In this document: positions 1 through 5,686 of the stretch, piece after piece
Layout: each line of letters starts with the position of its first letter
Numbering within the stretch: the stretch's first letter is position 1
Assembly: GCA_002697405.1 (NCBI GenBank)
Contig: NZVP01000015.1
Span: 30,052 to 35,737 of the forward strand
From: Flammeovirgaceae bacterium
GTDB lineage: Bacteria; Bacteroidota; Bacteroidia; Cytophagales; MED-G16
Reading direction: 5' to 3'
DNA length: 5,686 nucleotides
Translations under genes and position numbers: made by a program
Notes under the pieces: generated by a model
Database searches by the model: none
The model's input: the letters and a program-made list of their open reading frames with translations, nothing else
What the model was told of the DNA's origin: nothing

Positions 1-92
1 CTTAGGCCATCATAAATTTCACTAGATTGATAAATGAACCCATTAGCTTTTGAGTGAGAAATAACTTTCTTTAGTATATCATTATTATCCAT
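1..92 (-). CDS. glyS: Glycine--tRNA ligase, dimeric (alpha2) type, N-terminal fragment
   Basis: The gene is partial: the ATG and the first 30 codons are present, and the rest runs off the left edge. The reverse strand reads M-D-N-N-D-I-L-K-K-V-I-S-H-S-K-A-N-G-F, then I-Y-Q-S-S-E-I-Y-D-G-L. The GF-x(3)-SSEIY-x-GL motif at about residues 18-30 is the hallmark N-terminus of the single-chain, dimeric class II glycyl-tRNA synthetase, which charges tRNA-Gly in the cytoplasm. This type is usual in Bacteroidota, Actinobacteria and some Firmicutes, whereas most Proteobacteria carry the separate GlyQ/GlyS chains. ATG is the natural start because the alignment begins there. There is no Shine-Dalgarno-like sequence upstream. 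It lies 32 bases downstream of the antiporter stop on the same strand, so co-transcription is possible. The identification rests on a short but characteristic stretch; the catalytic motifs are outside the window. Confidence 0.82.
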   Translation of the reverse strand, partial: MDNNDILKKVISHSKANGFIYQSSEIYDGL

Positions 93-124
93 TCGACAAA
101 TATAACTTTACAATTTTTTTTAAA

Positions 125-2068
125 CTAACTATCAAATCTTAATGTTAATTTATCTAAACTATTTTTAGAGCCTAAAAAAGTAATAATATCTTCTTTTAAT
201 AGCCTAGTATAGCCATGACTAAGAATTATTTCATCATTCCTTTTAATCGATAACATCAAAATATCTTGTGGTAGTTTAAGGTCTCTTAATAGAGAGCCTG
301 AAATTTTATCATTAAGTAATCTTATATCTCTAATTTCTTTGTCTTTCTCTTTTCCTAAAAATATAGAAGTTCCAAGAGGAGATCTTACATACTGATCAAT
401 TAAATTAATAATTGCATCTGATGGATGAATAAGCTTTATATTAAAATCTGAAAAAAGATCAACTTTTAAGTAATCATTTATTCTTACTATAAGATTCTTG
501 TTGCCGTATGTCGAATGTGATAATTTACAAATTTCTTCATTTATATCATCTGAACTGAAACAGATTATAGAGTTTGCATTTGCATAGTCAATTTTATCAA
601 AATTATATTTATCTATATTATCTATTTTCATCTGATTTATTCCATCTGGAACCTTATGAGGTTTATTTGTGTCAAAAATTACAATATCAACTATCCAATC
701 TCGAGATTTTAAGAGAGATGCAAGCGATAAAGATTGGGGTTCTAGTCCAAAAATTATTGCTCTCTTTTTTTTAACAATAGAAATTTGTTTTCTTCTATTT
801 GTTTCATTTAAATAGTTAAGAGCCCACTTAAATATAGGAGGTCCAAAAAATTGACTAATTATTATTGAAGAAATTAATATTATTGAAACTTGACTGATAA
901 TTTCATTATCCCAGTAATAAAATTCTTTTTGAATAAGTTGAATTAAGCCTAAAGAAACACCAGCTTGAGTAATATGAGGTGTCCAACCCAATAATTTATA
1001 ACTTAAAGGATCTTTTGCAAAGTAACCCCCAATATATGAAGCAGCAAAAAGCGAAACTATTCTTATTAAAAAAAATAAAATTGCATACTGAAAAACTTGA
1101 ATAACTAAAAATATATTTAGTGAAGCTCCTATAAGTGTGAAAAAAATTACATAAATGTATTTTCCAGATACTTGAATAAAATCTAAAAACTCTAACCTTT
1201 TATCTGTTTTATTAATTACAAATATGCCCGATACCATACAAATTAATAATGGCTCAAATATTATTTCTTTATTAATAGCAGAAAATGAAATATCTCTGAT
1301 ATAATCAGAGAAAATAAATGAAGTAAATCCAATAATTACTAATAAGAAATACTTGATGAATTTATTGATGCTAACACTCAGAAAAATGTTAAGAATAAAT
1401 CCATAAACAAAACCAATGAATATTGAAATAATAATTTCAAATAAGATAAGGAGTAAATTCAAAATTTCTAGGGAGCCAGAATCTATTGATTTAATTAATG
1501 AAAATATAATAGCAAATAATAAAATAACACCAAAATCAGAAAGACATAAAACACCCATTGACGTTGAAGTAAATTTACCTTTTGCTCTTAACTCATTAAT
1601 TACTGCAATAGCAGAAGCTGGTGACCTGGCAACAAAAATTGAAGCACATAGAAGAGATAAATAAATTTTGATATTAAACTGAATTTCATCAAAGAATGGA
1701 AGTGTCAAAAAAGAGATTAAAACCAGTACAAAACCAATAAAAAACGTGACTAAAATACTACTTATTGTATTCCACTTAATACTATTAAATGTTGATTTAA
1801 TTTCTTTAAAAAACAATTCAGAACCAGCTGCAAATGCTATAAAGCCTAATGATACATCAAATATGAAATCTATTTCTTTGATAATGATATCACTGATTAC
1901 ACCTAAGAAATTGGGTCCAATAATTACACCTACAATTATTAATCCTGTTACTAGTGGTAAACCTAATTTTTTAAGGTATGAGCTTAGGTAAAAAGAAGAT
2001 ATACATATAATTAAATATGCAGATAGGAATATTATTGAGTCAAAAGAAAAATTATAAAAAAATTCCAA
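125..2068 (-). CDS. CPA2-like cation:proton antiporter with C-terminal RCK (TrkA_N/TrkA_C) domains
   Basis: This is a 647-residue inner-membrane exchanger. Residues about 10-418 form a hydrophobic Na_H_Exchanger-type region of roughly a dozen membrane segments. They include the FAAGSELF motif (79-86), typical of Kef/CPA2 proteins, and an A-R-S-P-A-S-A-I-A-V stretch (147-156) followed by S-D-F-G (177-180), corresponding to the ion-binding core helices. Residues about 435-560 resemble the Rossmann-like TrkA_N domain and about 575-640 a TrkA_C domain, which in relatives sense nucleotides or ions and gate transport. The first strand-loop reads IIFGLEPQS instead of a canonical GxGxxG, so NAD binding is uncertain. 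The start is TTG: an in-frame stop lies just upstream at 2081-2083, no ATG occurs before residue 171, and the first helix begins at about residue 11. A GAAG sits 10 bases before the TTG. It is divergent from the LOG gene and lies upstream of glyS. Na+ versus K+ specificity cannot be read from the sequence. Confidence 0.88.
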   Translation of the reverse strand: MEFFYNFSFDSIIFLSAYLIICISSFYLSSYLKKLGLPLVTGLIIVGVIIGPNFLGVISDIIIKEIDFIFDVSLGFIAFAAGSELFFKEIKSTFNSIKWNTISSILVTFFIGFVLVLISFLTLPFFDEIQFNIKIYLSLLCASIFVARSPASAIAVINELRAKGKFTSTSMGVLCLSDFGVILLFAIIFSLIKSIDSGSLEILNLLLILFEIIISIFIGFVYGFILNIFLSVSINKFIKYFLLVIIGFTSFIFSDYIRDISFSAINKEIIFEPLLICMVSGIFVINKTDKRLEFLDFIQVSGKYIYVIFFTLIGASLNIFLVIQVFQYAILFFLIRIVSLFAASYIGGYFAKDPLSYKLLGWTPHITQAGVSLGLIQLIQKEFYYWDNEIISQVSIILISSIIISQFFGPPIFKWALNYLNETNRRKQISIVKKKRAIIFGLEPQSLSLASLLKSRDWIVDIVIFDTNKPHKVPDGINQMKIDNIDKYNFDKIDYANANSIICFSSDDINEEICKLSHSTYGNKNLIVRINDYLKVDLFSDFNIKLIHPSDAIINLIDQYVRSPLGTSIFLGKEKDKEIRDIRLLNDKISGSLLRDLKLPQDILMLSIKRNDEIILSHGYTRLLKEDIITFLGSKNSLDKLTLRFDS

Positions 2069-2087
2069 TAGATTACAACTTCAGATA

Positions 2088-2095
2088 CAAAGTTA
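2088..2095 (-). promoter_or_regulatory. Possible Bacteroidota-type -7 box for the antiporter gene
   Basis: On the minus strand this reads TAACTTTG, an exact match to the TAnnTTTG -7 consensus of Bacteroidota primary-sigma promoters. Transcription would start about 12-16 bases before the TTG codon at 2068, giving a short leader towards glyS. I see no TTG-type -33 element at the expected distance. An eight-base degenerate match can arise by chance in such AT-rich DNA, and the organism's phylum is itself inferred. Confidence 0.3.
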
Positions 2096-2101
2096 CAAAA
2101 T

Positions 2102-2107
2102 AAGAGA
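2102..2107 (+). promoter_or_regulatory. Weak ribosome-binding-like sequence for the LOG gene
   Basis: AAGAGA lies 7 bases upstream of the ATG at 2115. It is purine-rich with suitable spacing but only a partial Shine-Dalgarno match. It supports the chosen ATG, after which the family-typical start K-I-C-V-F-C-G-S follows within a few residues. Confidence 0.3.
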
Positions 2108-2114
2108 TTATTAA

Positions 2115-2651
2115 ATGGTCAGGAAAATATGTGTTTTTTGTGGATCAAATAAACCAAATAATAATAATGAAATAGAGAATGAAGTTAAAACTCTCGGAAA
2201 GCTCCTAATAGATAAAAAAATAGATTTAGTTTATGGAGGAGCTAAAATTGGGCTAATGGGTATTATTGCCGATACCATTTTGCTCGGAGGAGGTTATGTT
2301 ACTGGTATTATCCCTAGAATTTTATCAAAAAAAGAAATTATAAATGAAGATGTTTCAAAACTTATAATTGTAGAGACTATGCATGAACGGAAGAAAAAAA
2401 TGTATGATATTTCCGACGCATTTATAGTACTGCCTGGTGGTATAGGTACACTTGAAGAATTTTCTGAAATATTAACATGGAAAATTTTAGGGATAAAAAA
2501 CAAACCGATATTTGTTCTGAATTTAAATGGATATTATGACTTTCTACTTAATCAATTTCAAGTAATGAAAGAAAATAACTTTTTATATTCTGATATATAT
2601 AAAGAGATTACAATAATTAAAAATATTAAAGAATTAGAAAAATTGATTTAA
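2115..2651 (+). CDS. LOG family protein (lysine decarboxylase-like fold; cytokinin riboside 5'-monophosphate phosphoribohydrolase-like)
   Basis: This 178-residue cytoplasmic protein is full length for the family. Visible motifs are V-F-C-G-S near the N-terminus (7-11), GGAKIGLMG (41-49), M-H-E-R-K (89-93) and the nucleotide-binding/catalytic signature PGGIGTLEE (107-115), followed by W122 and the I-x-N-K-P-I segment (127-132). All are standard for LOG/TIGR00730 proteins. Characterised members release the free base from nucleoside 5'-monophosphates (AMP, cytokinin ribotides); older databases label them lysine decarboxylases, which is misleading. The probable R92 and E114/E115 active-site residues are intact. 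The start is ATG with a weak purine-rich site upstream. It is the only plus-strand gene here: divergent from the antiporter across 46 bases, and its TAA lies 3 bases from the stop codon of oadB. Nothing in the context fixes its physiological substrate; nucleotide salvage or housekeeping is the default. Confidence 0.93.
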   Translation: MVRKICVFCGSNKPNNNNEIENEVKTLGKLLIDKKIDLVYGGAKIGLMGIIADTILLGGGYVTGIIPRILSKKEIINEDVSKLIIVETMHERKKKMYDISDAFIVLPGGIGTLEEFSEILTWKILGIKNKPIFVLNLNGYYDFLLNQFQVMKENNFLYSDIYKEITIIKNIKELEKLI

Positions 2652-2654
2652 ATT

Positions 2655-3848
2655 TTAACCTAAGAAGGATATTAATACTCCTGCTGCGACTGCTGAACCG
2701 ATTACACCAGAAATATTACTTGCCATTGCATAATGTAAAATATGATTTTTTGGGTCATGCTTAATAGCTATCTCATTAGCTACTCTACTAGCCATTGGGA
2801 CTGCACTAAGTCCTGTAGCACCTATCAATGGATTAATTTTTTTCTTTGTAGTTAGATTAAATATCTTAACAGCCATAATACCGCCAATTATTGAAATGAC
2901 AAAAGCAAATAAGCCACCAACAATAATTCCAATTGTTTGGGTGTTCAAGAAAGAATCAGGCGTCATAGTTGCGCCAATAGATAACCCCAGAAAAATTGTA
3001 CTAGTATTTAGAATGTTATTAGATGCAGCTTTCGATAATCTATTGGTAGTAGATCCTATTTCTTTAATTAGATTCCCAAACATTAAAAACCCAATTAAAG
3101 GTGTTGAAGAAGGGACTATTAATGATACAACAATAGTCATCACTATTGGAAATATAATTTTAATTTTTGATAAGTTTTTTATTTCATTAGAGCTTGGAAA
3201 TTTTTCATCTTGTTCCTTCATATTGATTAAGATTTCTCTCTTAGTTACCGTAAACTTTACAATAAAAGGTATAATAACAGGTACTAATGCCATATATGAA
3301 TATGCTGCTATTGCAATAGGTCCTAATAAGTGAGGTGCCAGAACTATTGAGGTATATATAGCAGTTGGCCCATCTGCGCCTCCTATTATAGCTAAAGAAG
3401 CAGCTTCTTGGTTTGAAAAACCAATTAAACTAGCAATAATTAGAACAGAAAAAATTCCAATTTGTGCTGCAGCTCCAAAAAATACCAGTCGTAAATTTTT
3501 TAACATTGGTCCGAAATCTGTTAGAGCGCCAACACCCATAAAGATAAGTGGGGGTAAAAAGCCAGTTTTAATTAGAGCATAATATAGAAAATTAATAATA
3601 CCATAATTTTGAGCAATTTCAAGTAAGCCTAAACTCTCATCAACTTTAACTACACCAAGGTTTGATCCAGGAATATTTGAAATTAGAATGCCAAATCCAA
3701 TTGGCACTAAAAGTAATGGTTCATATTTTTTTGCAATTCCAAGATATAGCAGAAAAATAGATATCAATATCATTAATAAATAAAATGGTTCTGTCATCAA
3801 CTCATTTACACTTGTCATATCAATAATTTTTTCAAAAAAACTCATCAC
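2655..3848 (-). CDS. oadB: Sodium ion-translocating decarboxylase, beta subunit (oxaloacetate decarboxylase beta)
   Basis: This 397-residue integral membrane protein is expected to decarboxylate carboxybiotin carried by the alpha subunit and couple this to Na+ export. Family motifs are clear: D-F-G-P-M-L (111-116), GGADGPTAIY (156-165), A-Y-S-Y-M-A-L-V-P (182-190), N-P-L-I-G-A-T-G-L-S-A-V-P-M (339-352) and the C-terminal N-I-S-G-V-I-G-S-A-V-A-A-G. By motif alignment D159, Y185, N339, G343, S348 and R355 correspond to Klebsiella OadB D203, Y229, N373, G377, S382 and R389, the residues implicated in Na+ and proton handling, so the pump looks intact. About ten hydrophobic segments are visible. 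The first codon is GTG at 3848, one base after the oadA stop; the adjacent ATG at 3845 is an equally good start and would give 396 residues. No Shine-Dalgarno sequence is visible, so translation is probably coupled to oadA. It ends 3 bases from the convergent LOG gene. Confidence 0.95.
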   Translation of the reverse strand: MMSFFEKIIDMTSVNELMTEPFYLLMILISIFLLYLGIAKKYEPLLLVPIGFGILISNIPGSNLGVVKVDESLGLLEIAQNYGIINFLYYALIKTGFLPPLIFMGVGALTDFGPMLKNLRLVFFGAAAQIGIFSVLIIASLIGFSNQEAASLAIIGGADGPTAIYTSIVLAPHLLGPIAIAAYSYMALVPVIIPFIVKFTVTKREILINMKEQDEKFPSSNEIKNLSKIKIIFPIVMTIVVSLIVPSSTPLIGFLMFGNLIKEIGSTTNRLSKAASNNILNTSTIFLGLSIGATMTPDSFLNTQTIGIIVGGLFAFVISIIGGIMAVKIFNLTTKKKINPLIGATGLSAVPMASRVANEIAIKHDPKNHILHYAMASNISGVIGSAVAAGVLISFLG

Positions 3849-3849
3849 A

Positions 3850-5670
3850 CTATTTAATTATAAATAAAATATCATCATCATAAATATCATCTCCATCTTT
3901 AAAACATATCTTAATTACTTCACCAGAAAATTCTGATTTTATGGCGTTAATTACTTTCATTGATTCAATATAACAAATTACGTCTCCTTTATTAACACTA
4001 TCTCCAACCTTTATAGATTTTTCTTTTGGATCTTTAGCAAGAAAAACTCTACCCTCTATTGGAGATAAAATCTTATTACCTTTAACAGAATCCTCTTTAG
4101 AATCAAAATCTATTTCATTATTTATAGAATACTCAACTTCATAGTTTATATCGTCAATTGTTATAATTTCTTTTTTATTTTCTGAAACTGATTCTTTAAC
4201 TAAAACTTCTGATTGTTTTTTTGAACTAATATCATTAATTAGTTTTTTCTTAGCTTCTCCATTTTTATAGTCAATATATTGGGTTTTATGTAAAGAGAAT
4301 TCTAATAATTCCTCTTCATCCTTTCCTAAATCCCAATTATTTTTTTTCATCTCTTTTCTGTTTTTTTCTAAAACATCTTTAACAAGATCTTGAGGATCAT
4401 CTTCATAAAACTCTTTTCCAAGTTTATTAGATAATTTAATAATTTCATCTCCTAGAACTCCAGGAAGTTTTCCAGATTTACCTAAAAGCATATCCCATGT
4501 ATTATCATCTATTAAGCTCCATCTCTCTTTTCCTTTTATATTATTCATTACATTAACAATAGCAACATTTTTGACATATTGACTATATGGAGTAACCAAA
4601 GGAGGATAGCCCATAATTGGCCAAATATATTTTACCTCATCCAGCAGAGAAGAGAATAAATCATCAATACTAATTTCAGACTTTTTATTCCTAATAAGCC
4701 ATTTGTTTATACTAATATGACTTTTTTCTAGATCATTCATTAGGCTTCCCATCATTCCTCCTGGTAACCCAGATTCTATCAAAAGAGAATTCATTAGCCT
4801 ATTTTTAGAGTTAATATATAAACCCAAATAATCATCAATAAACTCTTGAGTTAAACTTTTAACTTGCATATAAGACTTTCTATCGAAATCTTTTATAATA
4901 AACCCATCATCTTTTAATATTTCATGAACTGTTAATAAGTCCGCATGAGTAGTACCCCATGATAAAGGTTCCATTGAAACATCAATAATATCTGCTCCAC
5001 AGCGGGCAACTTCTAAAGATGAAGCAACTGAAAAGCCTGGGCCAGAATGACCATGATACTGAACTAAAATATTCGGATTATATTTTTTAATACCTTTAAC
5101 AATTTTGCCTAATGATGATGGTCTTCCTATACCAGCCATATCTTTAATTGCAATTTCATCTGTTCCAAGTTCAATAAGTTGTTTTGCTAGATTAATATAA
5201 TAGTCAACTGTATGTAATTTAGAATGGGTTATACAAAGACATGATTGAGAAACCATACCAGCTTTTTTTGCATATTCAATAGATAGTTTTAAATTTCTAA
5301 TATCATTTAAACCATCAAAAGATCTTGCAATATCAGTTCCTTGCTTTTTTTTTACAGAAAACATTAACTCCCTTACATCTTTAGAAACAGGAGACATACT
5401 TAGTGCATTTAACCCTCTTTCTAACATTTGAGTTTGAATCCCAACCTCATTAAAAGGTTTTGTCCATTTTCTTAATACCTCATTAGGATTTTCTCCAGCT
5501 AAAAGTTGAATTTGCTCAAATCCACCACCATTAGTTTCAATTCGATCCCAACAACCCATATTAATTATTGGCTCAGCAACTTTAACTAGTTGATTAGCAT
5601 TAGGCATATATTTTCCAGAAGATTGCCACATATCTCTGTATACTAAACAAAGCTTTATCTCTTTAGGCAT
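3850..5670 (-). CDS. oadA: Oxaloacetate decarboxylase-type alpha subunit: carboxyltransferase plus biotinyl carrier domain (divergent form)
   Basis: This 606-residue protein has two parts. Residues about 1-475 form the HMGL-like TIM barrel and conserved carboxylase (PYC_OADA) region. Residues about 534-606 form a biotinyl domain with the attachment motif E-S-M-K-V, K572, 34 residues from the C-terminus. A charged Lys/Glu/Ser-rich linker (about 480-533) joins them, unlike the Ala/Pro-rich linker of enterobacterial OadA. Metal-site residues match the family: D13 (Y-R-D-M-W-Q-S), K176 (A-I-K-D-M) and H206/H208 (Y-H-G-H). Also kept are R85 (M-L-E-R-G-L-N), F118-D119-G120 with N122-D123, P303-G304-G305-M306 and T360 (L-V-T-P). 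Departures are M-W for A-H in the first motif, H-S-G-P-G for H-A-T-T-G after the histidines, and a M-E-P-L-S-W-G-T segment (233-240). It should transfer carboxyl from oxaloacetate to biotin for OadB. The start is ATG, with 16 bases left upstream. A pyruvate-carboxylase B-subunit role is the alternative, but the adjacent oadB argues for the decarboxylase pump. Confidence 0.9.
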   Translation of the reverse strand: MPKEIKLCLVYRDMWQSSGKYMPNANQLVKVAEPIINMGCWDRIETNGGGFEQIQLLAGENPNEVLRKWTKPFNEVGIQTQMLERGLNALSMSPVSKDVRELMFSVKKKQGTDIARSFDGLNDIRNLKLSIEYAKKAGMVSQSCLCITHSKLHTVDYYINLAKQLIELGTDEIAIKDMAGIGRPSSLGKIVKGIKKYNPNILVQYHGHSGPGFSVASSLEVARCGADIIDVSMEPLSWGTTHADLLTVHEILKDDGFIIKDFDRKSYMQVKSLTQEFIDDYLGLYINSKNRLMNSLLIESGLPGGMMGSLMNDLEKSHISINKWLIRNKKSEISIDDLFSSLLDEVKYIWPIMGYPPLVTPYSQYVKNVAIVNVMNNIKGKERWSLIDDNTWDMLLGKSGKLPGVLGDEIIKLSNKLGKEFYEDDPQDLVKDVLEKNRKEMKKNNWDLGKDEEELLEFSLHKTQYIDYKNGEAKKKLINDISSKKQSEVLVKESVSENKKEIITIDDINYEVEYSINNEIDFDSKEDSVKGNKILSPIEGRVFLAKDPKEKSIKVGDSVNKGDVICYIESMKVINAIKSEFSGEVIKICFKDGDDIYDDDILFIIK

Positions 5671-5686
5671 TTTAATCTAATTTTCT

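Noticed and set aside
1416..1991. Two plus-strand open frames opposite the antiporter gene.
   Set aside because: They are antisense to conserved antiporter helices, low complexity, and match no family I recognise.
2035..2058. TTGAGT and TATAAA on the plus strand as a sigma-70 promoter for the LOG gene.
   Set aside because: The spacing is only 12 bases, and such words are common in this composition.
2666..2682. Imperfect palindrome AGGA-TATTAATAC-TCCT near the end of oadB, considered as a terminator for LOG.
   Set aside because: The arms are only four bases with an AT-rich centre and no following T-tract, and it is fully inside coding sequence.
2896..3333. Open frame on the plus strand opposite oadB (145 codons).
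   Set aside because: It is a shadow of the conserved oadB reading frame, has no recognisable motifs and no ribosome-binding site.
5672..5686. Possible end of an upstream gene (minus strand reads ...K-L-D-stop, TAA at 5674-5672) just before oadA.
   Set aside because: Only four codons are visible in one of three frames; in AT-rich DNA a TAA here is expected by chance.
1..5686. CRISPR arrays, insertion sequences, tRNA or rRNA genes.
   Set aside because: I saw no spaced direct repeats, transposase motifs or tRNA-like cloverleaf sequences; nearly all bases are accounted for by the five genes.

Overview
The window is strongly AT-rich, with tightly packed genes, short spacers and no mobile elements. 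It carries one partial and four complete protein genes. The organism looks like a marine-type, genome-streamlined bacterium of the Bacteroidota/FCB kind (a Marinimicrobia-like lineage is also possible). The pointers are: the N-terminus of a dimeric (alpha2-type) glycyl-tRNA synthetase rather than the split GlyQ/GlyS of most Proteobacteria; a divergent oxaloacetate-decarboxylase alpha subunit of a form I associate with Bacteroidota; weak or absent Shine-Dalgarno sequences; and a TAnnTTTG-like box in the one divergent spacer. The taxonomy is inference from recall, not from a search.

Layout. At the left edge, reading leftward, lie the first 30 codons of glyS (1-92). Thirty-two bases upstream of it, on the same strand, is a 647-residue CPA2-like cation:proton antiporter with a C-terminal RCK (TrkA_N/TrkA_C) regulatory region (125-2068, TTG start). 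A 46-base divergent spacer separates it from a LOG-family nucleotide-processing protein on the plus strand (2115-2651). That gene meets the end of oadB tail to tail with only 3 bases between them. The right half is a leftward oadA-oadB pair (5670-2655) separated by a single base. It encodes the carboxyltransferase/biotin-carrier alpha subunit and the membrane beta subunit of a sodium-pumping decarboxylase. Sixteen bases remain upstream of oadA at the window edge.

How the genes fit together. OadA should move the carboxyl group of oxaloacetate (or a related keto acid) to the biotin on its C-terminal domain. OadB should decarboxylate carboxybiotin and export Na+. The antiporter could interconvert Na+ or K+ gradients with the proton gradient, so the window has a cation-bioenergetics flavour, although the two units are transcribed separately. 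LOG and glyS look like unrelated housekeeping neighbours.

I found no convincing new system. The most notable item is the alpha subunit: it has an altered active-site loop and a biotin domain that resembles AccB more than a typical OadA tail.
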